From the NCBI RefSeq assembly GCF_000217815.1, contig NC_015707.1, positions 1,538,014 to 1,602,013 of the forward strand: 64,000 nucleotides of DNA. The letters run 5' to 3'. Each line of letters starts with the position of its first letter. Within the stretch, counting starts at the first letter, position 1. A program made the translations under genes and the position numbers. Positions 21,454 to 31,020 of this stretch are shown here, one piece after another. The DNA is from Pseudothermotoga thermarum DSM 5069. Lineage in GTDB: Bacteria; Thermotogota; Thermotogae; Thermotogales; DSM-5069. Below the pieces are notes generated by a model that saw only the letters and a list, made by a program, of their open reading frames with translations, did not search any database and was not told the origin of the DNA.

Positions 21454-21480
21454 TGTAAACGATTACAGTAATCGATTACA
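21454..21480. promoter_or_regulatory. Tandem LacI-type operators
   Basis: TGTAAACGATTACA (21454-21467), an imperfect palindrome, abuts GTAATCGATTAC (21468-21479), a perfect one. Both have the central CG of LacI/GalR operators. They lie in the 5' leader of the LacI gene, so autoregulation is likely. Confidence 0.75.
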
Positions 21481-21521
21481 TTATCGATAGTTAAAAATTC
21501 TGTATTTTTGAGGTGACATAA

Positions 21522-22496
21522 ATGACCGTCAAAGATATTGCAAAACTTTGTGGGGTATCGGTTGCAACAGTTTCTAGGGTTTTCAACGAGCCAGAAAAAG
21601 TTAAGCCAGAAACCCGAGCCAAAGTTTTGCAAGTTGCTGAAAAATATGGATACGTTTCTCATGCTGTTGCAAGATCGCTTCGTAAGAGAAGAACAGGTGT
21701 TTTCTTGCTAACAGTTATGAGCAAAGTTGAGAGCGTATTCGAAGATTCATATGTTTCTAAGTTTTTAAAAGGTGCTGTGAGGTATTTCTCTGAAAAAGGG
21801 TTGAAGCTGATCGTGGATTGTTTTACCAAGGGTGATGTGAGAGAATACTACACAAAACTTGTGCGCTCGAGGTTAGTTGACGGTTATATCCTTATGGATA
21901 TAAAGGAAAACGACGAAAGAATAGACTTATTGAAAAACCTTGGTGTACCGTTTGTTTGCGTTGGACAGAATAGCAGAAAAGATTTCATTTTTGTAGATAC
22001 CAACAACAGAAAAGGCGGACAAATAGCTGCTCAACATTTGTGTGAATTAGGCTGTAGGAAACTTTTGTACGTTGGAGGCGAACCAGATTTACCTTTTGAG
22101 AAAGAGCGCTTGGCTGGTTTCAAAGAGGTGGCTTTAAAGCACGGTTCACAGATTACGGTTACGTACAGCCATTACGATAGAAACAAAACTTTAGAGATTT
22201 TCAGCACATACGATATTAAGCAATTTGATGGGATCTTTTGTACATCGGATGCCGTGGCTTACATTGTTCTTAGATACATGGAAGAGAATAGAGTAGAAAT
22301 ACCTTTGGTTGGTTTCGACAACATATTGATCTCCGAGATAGCAGGTATAACAACTGTTGATCAACAAATAGAATTAGTTGGACAAAAGGCAGCAGAAAAA
22401 ATTCATAAGCTATCACTAAGAGAAAAGGTGAAATCGGAGATCATCGATGTTCAACTCATCGTTCGTGGAACAAAAAAATTTATGCGCGAAAAGTGA
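21522..22496 (+). CDS. LacI/GalR-family transcriptional regulator (locus 1)
   Basis: Sugar-responsive repressor of 324 residues. The N-terminal LacI helix-turn-helix is at 1-45, with V-K-D-I-A-K-L-C-G-V-S-V-A-T-V-S-R-V at 3-20. The hinge helix follows, then a periplasmic-binding-protein-like effector domain. It is transcribed in the same direction as the transporter, pgmB and GH65 genes that follow, and sits just after two LacI operators. It most likely controls this whole locus. The inducer is presumably the disaccharide taken up. Confidence 0.9.
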   Translation: MTVKDIAKLCGVSVATVSRVFNEPEKVKPETRAKVLQVAEKYGYVSHAVARSLRKRRTGVFLLTVMSKVESVFEDSYVSKFLKGAVRYFSEKGLKLIVDCFTKGDVREYYTKLVRSRLVDGYILMDIKENDERIDLLKNLGVPFVCVGQNSRKDFIFVDTNNRKGGQIAAQHLCELGCRKLLYVGGEPDLPFEKERLAGFKEVALKHGSQITVTYSHYDRNKTLEIFSTYDIKQFDGIFCTSDAVAYIVLRYMEENRVEIPLVGFDNILISEIAGITTVDQQIELVGQKAAEKIHKLSLREKVKSEIIDVQLIVRGTKKFMREK

Positions 22497-22511
22497 TTGT
22501 TCCACACTTTT
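22489..22511 (+). terminator. Weak hairpin after the LacI gene
   Basis: AAAAGTG and CACTTTT can pair around a nine-base loop and are followed by more T and AT. The LacI stop codon is inside. It may lower transcription into the binding-protein gene, but it is weak. Confidence 0.35.
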
Positions 22512-22532
22512 TTATAAAAAGGAGGGATCTGT

Positions 22533-23747
22533 GTGAGAAAATTCCTGGCGATATTAATTGCGGTGGCATTTGTCGTCAATGTAGCTGCAGTAACAAGAAT
22601 CGTTATTACTGGGTGGCCGGGTAACCCTGTAGAGGAACAAGCTATAAAGAACATGGTGGACGCGTTCAACCGAAAGCACAAAGATATTCAAGTTGTCTGG
22701 GAGCCGATTGTTGGAGATTACAAACAAACATTGATGACGCGCTTATCAGCTGGAACTGGGCCAGATTTATTCTACGTGGATGTGTATGTTTTCGAAGAAT
22801 TAGCAAAAGCCAACGTATTGCTACCACTCGATTCTTACATAAGAAGAGACAATTTCGATCTAGAAGATTTCTTTCCATCGTTGGTTGAAGCGTTCAAATA
22901 TCGAGGCAAAATATATGGTATAGCAAAGGATTTCTCAACTTTGGCGTTGTGGTTCAACAAAGAAATCTTTGATAAGTACGGGGTACCGTATTTAACTAAC
23001 GATGAAACATGGGAAAGTTTATTACAAAAGTTGAGAATGCTTAGAGATAAGGGATTTGAAACTCCTCTGGGATTGGCAGCCGATTTCAACAGAGTCATAC
23101 CAGTGATCGTGAGCTTTGGTGGAAGAGTTGTTGACCCCGAAACCCTTATGATAGCACTGGGAGAGCCAAAGTCTAAAGAAGCCCTGCAGTTTTACGTTGA
23201 CCTTGTTGTCAAAGAAAAAGTCGCAAAAGAACCTGCTTCAGTTGGTGCAGGATGGCTTGGAGAGGCCTTGGCTAGAGAGTTGGTGGCAGTGGTTATGGAA
23301 GGTCCATGGACAATAGGTTTTATGAGAGAATCATTCCCAGATACTTTCAAAAAAATGGGCATAGTTGAAATGCCAAAAGGTACGCAGAAGTCAACCATGA
23401 TTTACACTGTTGCCTGGGCGATCAACAGAGAGACACCAAACAAAGATGCTGCTTGGGAAGTACTCAAGTTCCTTGTAACAGAAGGACAGGAAATTTTTGT
23501 GAAAGGCGCTGGTGTTTTAGCATCTAGAAGATCACTAGCTGAAAAAGATACAGACCCAATCAAGCAGGTGTTTTACAAAGGTGCCGAGTATGGGACACCT
23601 TGGAGAGTGCCAACACCAACAGGTATTTTCTCCGTGGCTAATGATCAAATTAATTCGGTTTTGAGGGATTTATTCACAGAGAAACTCACCATCGATGAAG
23701 CGATCAAATTCATTGAGGAAAACTACATGAAGTGGGTCTCGCAGTAA
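22533..23747 (+). CDS. Sugar ABC transporter binding protein (locus 1)
   Basis: Family 1 extracellular solute-binding protein (404 residues) that captures an oligosaccharide outside the cell. A hydrophobic export signal occupies about 1-19, with no lipobox cysteine visible, followed by V-I-T-G-W-P-G-N-P typical of MalE-like receptors. Starts at GTG after AAAGGAGGG. It is followed by a stable hairpin and then two permease genes, so the receptor is probably made in excess. The ligand is not readable; the GH65 and pgmB genes point to an alpha-linked glucose disaccharide. Confidence 0.88.
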   Translation: MRKFLAILIAVAFVVNVAAVTRIVITGWPGNPVEEQAIKNMVDAFNRKHKDIQVVWEPIVGDYKQTLMTRLSAGTGPDLFYVDVYVFEELAKANVLLPLDSYIRRDNFDLEDFFPSLVEAFKYRGKIYGIAKDFSTLALWFNKEIFDKYGVPYLTNDETWESLLQKLRMLRDKGFETPLGLAADFNRVIPVIVSFGGRVVDPETLMIALGEPKSKEALQFYVDLVVKEKVAKEPASVGAGWLGEALARELVAVVMEGPWTIGFMRESFPDTFKKMGIVEMPKGTQKSTMIYTVAWAINRETPNKDAAWEVLKFLVTEGQEIFVKGAGVLASRRSLAEKDTDPIKQVFYKGAEYGTPWRVPTPTGIFSVANDQINSVLRDLFTEKLTIDEAIKFIEENYMKWVSQ

Positions 23748-23757
23748 CAAAACTTTT

Positions 23758-23787
23758 CTGGGGGAGGAAAAAATTAGCCTCCCCCAG
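23758..23787 (+). terminator. mRNA hairpin between receptor and permease genes
   Basis: CTGGGGGAGG (23758-23767) pairs perfectly with CCTCCCCCAG (23778-23787). No T-run follows, so it more likely protects the 3' end of the receptor mRNA or pauses polymerase than terminates fully. Confidence 0.75.
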
Positions 23788-23817
23788 CTTCAATTAAAAA
23801 CAATTTGAGGGGAGCTT

Positions 23818-24993
23818 ATGAGGTACAAAACAAAGGAAGTATTAATTGGTTATCTTTTTTCCCTTCCCATGATTATCATATTTTCTCTGTTTTTGGTTTA
23901 TCCAATTATAATGGCTTTTTACTACAGCCTAACAAATTATCAACCTCTAGAGGCAAGGAAATTTTACCGCACTTTCAATCCGTTGGAAGCTGTAGAATTA
24001 CACACTGGTTTATCGCGAGATGAGATAATTTCTTACGCTGCCGAGGATATAGTTTCTCTAATGAATCCAATAGAATTTGTTGAGCTTGAAGTTGGAATTA
24101 CGCTCACAAAGACAGAAGAAAATATTGTGGAGAAAAACCTTGATCTATTGAAATTTATTCAGGATCTTAAAAGTGGGAAATTACCCCACGAAATGAAGGT
24201 TTCGGAATTTTTCAAGCGATATTTGACAAGCCAAGAAGGTGCAAAAAAGTTCTCCAAATATAGGCCTGACTTTGTGGGACTTGCAAATTTCAAATTGATG
24301 TTGAAAGATCCTTATTTTTTGTCATCTTTTCTTAACACTTTACTATACTCTTCAATCGTGGTCCCGACGCAAACTTTGCTTGCCATTGTACTAGCTGTCG
24401 CTGCAAATTCGCGAATTCGTGGTGTTATACTTTTTAAAATTGTTTTCTTTTTACCAGCTATAACATCATCTGCTGCTCAATCTATGATTTTTATGCTACT
24501 TTATTCAAAACCAGGGATTTTGAATAAATTGCTAACAACACTATTTGGTTGGGCAGGTTTTCAACCGATAGATTATTTGAACGACCCGAAATATGCTCTT
24601 TTTGCAGTTATGATAATGAACATATGGTCTACCGCTGGCTATTTCATGGTGACATTTTTGGCTGGACTTCAGGATATACCGGTAAGTTTAATTGAAGCAG
24701 CAAAAATAGATGGAGCAAATAACTGGGAAATATTTTGGAAAATTATTCTGCCGCTTTTAAGACCGCAAATAGTTTTTGTCTCAATAATGGGAACAATAGG
24801 TTGTATGCAAGTTTTTGATCAAATATACTTCCTGATCAAGAGTATGCGCAACATAACCATATCGTACTATATTTACAAAAATGCTTTTGAATACGGCAAG
24901 ATGGGATATGCATCAGCGTTGGCAGTCTTTCTTTTCACAGTGATACTTGCTTTATCGTTGATTCAAAGAAGGTTGATTAAAGAAACGTACTAG
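23818..24993 (+). CDS. Sugar ABC transporter permease, MalF-like (locus 1)
   Basis: 391-residue binding-protein-dependent permease. After the first membrane helix (about 10-35) there is an unusually long, charged soluble segment of roughly 120 residues (about 40-155), comparable in place to the extra P2 domain of MalF but different in sequence. A standard permease core follows. The EAA coupling loop I-E-A-A-K-I-D-G-A lies near residues 293-301. Paired with the next gene. No ATPase gene is in the locus, so it probably shares a general sugar-transport ATPase. Confidence 0.88.
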   Translation: MRYKTKEVLIGYLFSLPMIIIFSLFLVYPIIMAFYYSLTNYQPLEARKFYRTFNPLEAVELHTGLSRDEIISYAAEDIVSLMNPIEFVELEVGITLTKTEENIVEKNLDLLKFIQDLKSGKLPHEMKVSEFFKRYLTSQEGAKKFSKYRPDFVGLANFKLMLKDPYFLSSFLNTLLYSSIVVPTQTLLAIVLAVAANSRIRGVILFKIVFFLPAITSSAAQSMIFMLLYSKPGILNKLLTTLFGWAGFQPIDYLNDPKYALFAVMIMNIWSTAGYFMVTFLAGLQDIPVSLIEAAKIDGANNWEIFWKIILPLLRPQIVFVSIMGTIGCMQVFDQIYFLIKSMRNITISYYIYKNAFEYGKMGYASALAVFLFTVILALSLIQRRLIKETY

Positions 24994-25004
24994 GAGTGAG
25001 GCAA

Positions 25005-25883
25005 ATGAATAAAAAGTACAATGTTATTTCCTATTTTATTCTTTTAACTTACGCTTTGATAACTCTATTTCCTTTCCTTTGGGCAACATTAGTTTCTCTT
25101 GTTCCTATAAATTATGTGGATGAGTTTGGGGTCAAAAGAGGTGTAGATATATTCAAATGGCCTCCACATATTATCCTGTTTCCAAGACCTATGGCATTTG
25201 GAGCACCTCTGACGTTGCAAAATTATAAGCTCATATTCGAAGTGGTTCCATTCTTACGAAGGTGGTTTTTCAACACAATTATGTACGCAGGTATTCTTAC
25301 GGTAGGAAACGTTTTCCTAAACACTCTAAGTGGTTATGCTTTCGCTCGGCTAAGGTTTCCTTTTAAAAACCTGATTTTTATACTCTTTTTGGCCTCTTTG
25401 ATGGTACCAGGTCAAGTTACCTTGATACCTTTATACAACATGCTTGTGCGCTATAACTTGATAAATACCTACGTTGGCCTCTACTTGCCAAAAATTGCAA
25501 CTATTTTTGGCCTTTTCTTTATGAGACAGTTTTTTCTCACTTTTCCAAGAGAACTTGAAGAAGCCGCGCGAATTGATGGCAGTGGGATTTTGCGAACGTT
25601 TTTTACGATAGTCTTACCAAATGCAAAGCCCGCTATGAGCGCTCTAGGAATTTATACATTCCTTGGAGCATGGAACGATTTCATGTGGCCATTGATAGTT
25701 ACTTCTAGCAAAGAAATGTTCACCCTCACGATGGGATTGAACTTTTTCAGATCATCCTATTACGTTTATTGGCAATACATGATGGCTGCTTCTCTTCTCA
25801 TGACAATTCCGATGATAGTAATATTTCTAATTTTCCAAAAGCAATTTATAGAGACAGGTAAAGCAACTGCCATCAAAGGATAA
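25005..25883 (+). CDS. Sugar ABC transporter permease, MalG-like (locus 1)
   Basis: 292-residue inner-membrane permease with about six helices and the EAA loop E-L-E-E-A-A-R-I-D-G-S-G, which contacts the ATPase. The ATG at 25005 is chosen because GGAG lies eight bases upstream; an earlier GTG overlaps the ribosome site. It partners with the MalF-like subunit directly upstream and is followed after 12 bases by pgmB. Confidence 0.88.
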   Translation: MNKKYNVISYFILLTYALITLFPFLWATLVSLVPINYVDEFGVKRGVDIFKWPPHIILFPRPMAFGAPLTLQNYKLIFEVVPFLRRWFFNTIMYAGILTVGNVFLNTLSGYAFARLRFPFKNLIFILFLASLMVPGQVTLIPLYNMLVRYNLINTYVGLYLPKIATIFGLFFMRQFFLTFPRELEEAARIDGSGILRTFFTIVLPNAKPAMSALGIYTFLGAWNDFMWPLIVTSSKEMFTLTMGLNFFRSSYYVYWQYMMAASLLMTIPMIVIFLIFQKQFIETGKATAIKG

Positions 25884-25895
25884 GGAGGTATTTTG

Positions 25896-26546
25896 ATGAA
25901 GCTTGTTAAAGCTTGCATTTTTGATCTAGACGGTGTGATAGTAAATACAGCTAGATACCATTATCTTGCTTGGAAAAGGCTTGCAAACGAACTTGGATTT
26001 GAACTATTAGAGAAGGATAACGAGCTTCTTAAAGGTGTTGGCAGAATGGAGGCTCTTGAGATAATTTTGAAAATAGGTAACATTCAAATTTATGATCCAA
26101 AGTTTAAAGAACAACTTGCAGAAAAGAAAAATATGTATTATTTGGAATACATCAACCAAATGACGAAAGAGGAAATACTTCCAGGTGTTTTGAAATTCCT
26201 ACAACTTCTAATTGATCACAACATTAAAATTGCCATCGGTTCTGTTAGTAAAAATACTAGAACAATTCTAAAAAAGGTCGGCTTGGAATCCTATTTTGAT
26301 GTTGTAGTCGACGGATACAAAATATCTAAGGCTAAACCAGACCCTGAGGTTTTTCTAAAAGCATCACTGGAATTGAATGTACCACCAAATGAATGCTGTG
26401 TTTTTGAAGATGCAATCGTAGGTGTGATCGCAGCAAAAAGTGCAGGTATGAAGTGTGTTGGCGTAGGGGATCCAAGGATATTGAAGGATGCTGATAAAGT
26501 AATTCAATCTTTTGAAAATCAAGGATTAGAACTTGTAATGTTTTGA
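25896..26546 (+). CDS. pgmB: Beta-phosphoglucomutase (HAD family)
   Basis: Converts beta-glucose 1-phosphate to glucose 6-phosphate. 216-residue HAD phosphatase fold with the nucleophile Asp10 and acid/base Asp12 in F-D-L-D-G-V. The T-A-R-Y-H-Y-L-A-W-K cap-domain entry matches beta-phosphoglucomutases. Later motifs are I-G-S-V-S-K-N and K-P-D-P-E-V-F, and F-E-D-A closes the active site. The ATG at 25896 follows AAGGAGGT. Its position before an inverting GH65 phosphorylase, which yields beta-glucose 1-phosphate, makes the assignment strong. Confidence 0.92.
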   Translation: MKLVKACIFDLDGVIVNTARYHYLAWKRLANELGFELLEKDNELLKGVGRMEALEIILKIGNIQIYDPKFKEQLAEKKNMYYLEYINQMTKEEILPGVLKFLQLLIDHNIKIAIGSVSKNTRTILKKVGLESYFDVVVDGYKISKAKPDPEVFLKASLELNVPPNECCVFEDAIVGVIAAKSAGMKCVGVGDPRILKDADKVIQSFENQGLELVMF

Positions 26547-26558
26547 GAGGTGTTGGGC

Positions 26559-28817
26559 ATGTGGGAAGTGATCAGAGAAGTGTACGATCCCAAGGAAAAC
26601 TATATCTATGAAACTCTTTTTACACTTGCAAATGGTTTTGTTAGCATTAGAGGTATTGAGGAATTTTCTTCAACATATAAACCTTTGACTTTTGTTGCTG
26701 GTATCTTTGATGGCTATAAAGCTCAGGTTCCTGAATTGGTGAACTTACCAAACCCATTTGGTATAAATCTTTATGTTGAAAATGAAAGGATAAACATTGA
26801 CTTTTTAAAAATGACGAAATACCAAAGAAGGTTGAATCTTAGAAGTGGGGTATTGTCATCTTACTATGAACTATCAACTTTGGGATTAGCTATAGAATCT
26901 GAGCGATTTGTTAGTAGAAAATCTTTGCATCGAATAGGCATTAAATATACTATAAAAAGTATTGGTTTCAAAGGAAAAATCATTTTGGAAAATTATATAG
27001 ACAATACTACTGCGAACAATTTGTTTGATCCCGCGAATAAAGTACAACATTATAAGTTGCAGCAAATTGGTTCTTTGAAACCGGGGATTTATTCTGTCGT
27101 TAAGACCTACGATAGAAAGCATAAGATAGCCATTTCAAGCAGCCTGCTGGGTGTTGGACAAAACAATGATAACATCCTTCTAGACAGAAAATACATTGAA
27201 ATTGGTCCTAATCCAACGGAGCTGTACACTTGCTTTTTGAATAAAAATTCTTCTATTACCATCTACAAATTCGTGACAATTTTTACCAGTAGAGAGAGTG
27301 AAAAACCCTTCGAAGAATCTGTGAGTGAGTTAGAAAAATTCGTGGCACAAGGTTATGAAACGGAGCTTGAAGAACATCAAAAAGCAATGGAGAGTATTTG
27401 GGAAAACGTTGATGTTACCATAAAAGGAGATTCTTCAGCACAGCTAGGCATTCGGTTTAACATTTTTCATCTTTTTTCCTGCGCTTCAAATGATCCAACT
27501 GTGAGTATAGGTGCTAGAGGTCTTCATGGTGAAGGATACAAAGGCCATGTCTTTTGGGATACCGAAATTTTCATGTTTCCGTTCTTTTTGTACACATTGC
27601 CAAATTATGCCAAAAATCTTTTGCTCTATAGATATAACACTCTTGAAGGTGCAAGAAAAAACGCGTATGCGACAGGCTATAAAGGTGCAAGGTTTGCATG
27701 GGAATCTGCAGATGATGGGACAGAAGTAACCCCAAAATGGGGTGTGGATTACCTAGGTAACCCAGTGAGAATCTGGACGGCCGACGAGGAGATTCACATC
27801 ACTGCGGATATATCGATAGCTATTGTGAACTATCACATAGTAACTGGTGATGATGAGTTCATGAAAAATTATGGTGTTGAAATTCTACTTGATACTGCCA
27901 AATTTTGGATTTCAAGGTTAGAGTACAACAACAATATGGATAGATATGAAATTAAAAAAGTAATAGGTCCAGATGAGTTTCATGAGCATGTGGATAACAA
28001 TGTTTACACCAATTATCTTGCTAAATGGAATATCCTTAAAGCTTATGAATACTATCATTGGCTTAAGGAACGGGACAAAGGAAAACTTTGCTTGTTAAAA
28101 ACGCTTCTTGGTATAAGCGAGGAAGAGATAAACAAATGGAGGTTGATAGCAGAAAAAATATACATTCCTCGCAAAGACAACCAACTTTTACTTGAACAAT
28201 TTGAAGGCTACTTTAACCTTAAAGATTATGTGGTTACAGAGTTTGATGAGAAAGGAATGCCAGTTTGGCCAAAAGATTTGGATTTGTCAAAGCTTCAAGA
28301 AACACAGTTAATAAAGCAACCAGATGTTGTCATGCTCATATTGGTTTTACCAGATGAATTCAGTTATGATGAGATGAAGAAAAATTACGAGTATTATCTT
28401 AGAAGAACTATGCACAAGTCTTCCCTCAGTCTTCCTATGTACTCAATAATGGGACTAAAGGTTGGAGATACAAGAAATGCTTATAATTCTTTTATGAAAA
28501 CACTGCTTGTGGATCTTGAAAACACACACGGCAACACACATTTGGGCTTTCATGCAGCTTGTGCTGGAGGAGCATGGCAAGTAGTTGCCAACGGTTTTGC
28601 CGGAATACGTGTAAGGAAAGATGGAGAATTGGTATTAGATCCTTGGCTTCCAGAACATTGGGAAGAACTTTCGCTTAAAATTTTCTGGAAAGGCGTTCCT
28701 CTAAAAATAACTGTAAGAAAAGAAGAAATAATCATCGAAAGTTTGAGGGAAACTGATGTTATAGTCAAATCGAAACTTTATCATCTCAAAGAAGGAACTA
28801 ATAGGATAAAAATATAG
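26559..28817 (+). CDS. GH65 inverting disaccharide phosphorylase
   Basis: Glycoside hydrolase family 65 enzyme (752 residues). It is predicted to phosphorolyse an alpha-glucoside (maltose, trehalose, kojibiose or nigerose type) to beta-glucose 1-phosphate and glucose. An N-terminal beta-sandwich (about 1-265) leads into an alpha/alpha-toroid. This holds G-A-R-G-L-H-G-E-G-Y-K-G-H-V-F-W-D-T-E at 318-336 and the general acid Glu473 in V-I-G-P-D-E-F-H. The H-A-A-C-A-G-G-A-W-Q stretch near 666-675 is the phosphate-binding region. The ATG at 26559 follows GAGAGGTG. The exact disaccharide cannot be told from sequence. Confidence 0.9.
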   Translation: MWEVIREVYDPKENYIYETLFTLANGFVSIRGIEEFSSTYKPLTFVAGIFDGYKAQVPELVNLPNPFGINLYVENERINIDFLKMTKYQRRLNLRSGVLSSYYELSTLGLAIESERFVSRKSLHRIGIKYTIKSIGFKGKIILENYIDNTTANNLFDPANKVQHYKLQQIGSLKPGIYSVVKTYDRKHKIAISSSLLGVGQNNDNILLDRKYIEIGPNPTELYTCFLNKNSSITIYKFVTIFTSRESEKPFEESVSELEKFVAQGYETELEEHQKAMESIWENVDVTIKGDSSAQLGIRFNIFHLFSCASNDPTVSIGARGLHGEGYKGHVFWDTEIFMFPFFLYTLPNYAKNLLLYRYNTLEGARKNAYATGYKGARFAWESADDGTEVTPKWGVDYLGNPVRIWTADEEIHITADISIAIVNYHIVTGDDEFMKNYGVEILLDTAKFWISRLEYNNNMDRYEIKKVIGPDEFHEHVDNNVYTNYLAKWNILKAYEYYHWLKERDKGKLCLLKTLLGISEEEINKWRLIAEKIYIPRKDNQLLLEQFEGYFNLKDYVVTEFDEKGMPVWPKDLDLSKLQETQLIKQPDVVMLILVLPDEFSYDEMKKNYEYYLRRTMHKSSLSLPMYSIMGLKVGDTRNAYNSFMKTLLVDLENTHGNTHLGFHAACAGGAWQVVANGFAGIRVRKDGELVLDPWLPEHWEELSLKIFWKGVPLKITVRKEEIIIESLRETDVIVKSKLYHLKEGTNRIKI

Positions 28818-28823
28818 ATCTTT

Positions 28824-30968
28824 CTACTCACAAAGTTGAAGTGTCACAGCGAACACGTGAACATTTATCGAGTCGGAAAAAACTATTTCTTCTATGATGC
28901 TGTCAACATTGACAGTTATATGATCTATTCCACAGTTTATGAATTGCTTCTCACCTGTGGCAAGGTATCTGTATTCGAATTGAATTGGCTTTTTTCCAAC
29001 GCACCAGTCTCGAACCAAGAATTTCAGCGGTTGTTCATTTACAAAAATAGCGGTTTCATAATCTCCATGGTTTGCTGAACAAAGCAGATGAATCTTTTTA
29101 ACCTTTATTGGTTGTTCAAAAAGTATCTTTTGTGATCGCATTCTAACGTTGTCTTTTCCTTCTATTTTTATCATGAAAGGTACTTGTTCAACCATCAAAA
29201 TTCCCTCTTTCAAAAACTCTCCAGGATAATAAGAACCCACAACTCCTCCTAAGTTATCGAAGTTAGCCGGCTTTTCTCTAAAACCTATTCCATCGTTGTT
29301 GAAAAGTCGATTTAAGTCTAGCAACAGATATTCACCGTGTTCGATGTAGTTTGCCGCAATTTCTTGAACAATTAATTCTTTTAAACTTACAAAAATGGCT
29401 TCTTCTTTCAACTGTAGTTTATCCTGCGGTGAATACACTAAAGTGAAATATTTTCCATCCAGTTCGATTGATATCCCAATGCGTTCAGGCAAAAGAATAA
29501 GTTGATCTATTATACCTTCCCCTTCCAAGGAGATCCTCAAAGTTGAGGCTGGTTCAAGTTTTCCTATTTCAAAAATTCCCTCACCAATAAGCTCACTACT
29601 CAAATTGTTACCAGCGATAACGGTGATTTTTGCACTTTTAAACGCTCCACTTACTGCAAGAGTAGCAGGGTCAGTCAATTTCAAATTTGTCCATCGCAAT
29701 CTTGCTTTGCCCTTGAAAGCAATTGCTGCACCTGCGCCGAAATCACCAATAATTGTCGATACATCTGAAACGCCTGGATCAAAGCTTTCTGCTTCTAAAA
29801 TCATTAGCCCATTCATACCAACGAGCTTAGATTCAGTTGCAAGTCGTTGATAAAATTCTGGCAGTGTTGATAAATAAAGAATAGATCTTTGCGCACATAT
29901 TGTGGATTCTGCACCGGCATTGTGGTTGATGTGCATGTACTCCATGCCATCGTAACCTTCTCCTTTTGGTCCTACCATTGGTTGATTCAACCTGTTTAAT
30001 CCAAAGTACCAACCACCAGTCAAGGCACAAAGGAATGCAAGTTGCTCTTCTTTTGTAATATGATAAGCTTTTGCGGAAGCTACCAATAAACTTTCAACCG
30101 CATAAGACAACTCGGGAAAAAGTTTCACGGCCTTGTCAACGGAATATACAAAACCTGTACCCAAAAGAAGTGGTATCTGCTTTTTCAATGAATCCACTGC
30201 TGTTTGCAATAAACTTTCAATTCCAGTGGTTTTGTAAGCTTCAATCAACGCCTCAGCATATCTATTTCCCCAACCGTTCCAAGCAAACCTTTGATTATTC
30301 CAACTGAAAAATCCCTCGAAAATGCCAGACTGTTTTATGCAATTTTGCAATTCTTTAGCGATTGATTCTATGATTTTTACAGTGTCACTTGATATTTTAG
30401 CGTATTCACACAAACCCAAAAGGTATATAGCCTTTTGATCATTATAATTTGGGGGATTTCTAAGAATAGCCTTAAAAGCTCTTTGTAAAGGTTCTAACAA
30501 GTTTTGATCTTTGCTGACGTTGTAAAGCTTGGCAAGAGCCCAGAAAGCCCTCAAAGCCCACCAAGAGGTTGATTTTCTACTCGTAGAACCGTGTTGGTTG
30601 ATTGTTCCATCAAGATAGGCAAAGTTGTAAAACTCACCATCGCTTGCTTGCATCTGTAGAACAAATTTTGAAGCATCAAGGGCAAGTTTCAAGTACATCT
30701 CATCTTTCATAATTTCGTAAGCCTCAGAGTACAAAAGAATCACTCTTGCCACATCATCAACGCAGAAATCACCCTCTGACAACGCAGTAGTTGGAATGTA
30801 CTTGTCGTCTTTTCTTTCTGCATAAACCCAATACCCTTTTACTTGCTGATCCTTTAAATAAAACCACTGAGCAAGCGTCTTTTCTAAATGTTCTATGTTA
30901 AGAGATATCGGCATTGCCAACACCACCGTGAGAAAAACAATCATTATACAACTAAGAAAGAGTTTCAC
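28824..30968 (-). CDS. Exported alpha/alpha-toroid protein with CBM-like domain
   Basis: Secreted or surface protein of 714 residues with an export signal (about 1-18). Residues 25-370 are helical with repeated aromatic Trp/Tyr turns, like six-hairpin glycosidase or epimerase toroids. They include D-D-V-A-R at 71-75, S-T-S-W-W-A-L-R at 133-140 and A-G-A-E-S-T at 351-356. Residues 390-495 begin L-E-A-E-S-F, as in CBM6/CBM35-type carbohydrate-binding modules. The last 200 residues are beta-rich. I do not recognise a defined enzyme. The GTG start follows AAAGGAGTGA. It is downstream of the other exported protein and divergent from the GH130 locus, suggesting extracellular glycan processing. Confidence 0.7.
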   Translation of the reverse strand: MKLFLSCIMIVFLTVVLAMPISLNIEHLEKTLAQWFYLKDQQVKGYWVYAERKDDKYIPTTALSEGDFCVDDVARVILLYSEAYEIMKDEMYLKLALDASKFVLQMQASDGEFYNFAYLDGTINQHGSTSRKSTSWWALRAFWALAKLYNVSKDQNLLEPLQRAFKAILRNPPNYNDQKAIYLLGLCEYAKISSDTVKIIESIAKELQNCIKQSGIFEGFFSWNNQRFAWNGWGNRYAEALIEAYKTTGIESLLQTAVDSLKKQIPLLLGTGFVYSVDKAVKLFPELSYAVESLLVASAKAYHITKEEQLAFLCALTGGWYFGLNRLNQPMVGPKGEGYDGMEYMHINHNAGAESTICAQRSILYLSTLPEFYQRLATESKLVGMNGLMILEAESFDPGVSDVSTIIGDFGAGAAIAFKGKARLRWTNLKLTDPATLAVSGAFKSAKITVIAGNNLSSELIGEGIFEIGKLEPASTLRISLEGEGIIDQLILLPERIGISIELDGKYFTLVYSPQDKLQLKEEAIFVSLKELIVQEIAANYIEHGEYLLLDLNRLFNNDGIGFREKPANFDNLGGVVGSYYPGEFLKEGILMVEQVPFMIKIEGKDNVRMRSQKILFEQPIKVKKIHLLCSANHGDYETAIFVNEQPLKFLVRDWCVGKKPIQFEYRYLATGEKQFINCGIDHITVNVDSIIEEIVFSDSINVHVFAVTLQLCE

Positions 30969-30993
30969 AACATTTCACTCCTTTGAAAAATCC

Positions 30994-31019
30994 AAAGGCG
31001 GGCAAATGCCCGCCTTTTT
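30994..31019. terminator. Hairpin between the two exported-protein genes
   Basis: AAAGGCGGGC and GCCCGCCTTT pair around AAAT. On the minus strand it is followed by TTTGGATTTTT. It probably reduces transcription of the downstream toroid gene or stabilises the upstream message. Confidence 0.7.
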
Positions 31020-31020
31020 A

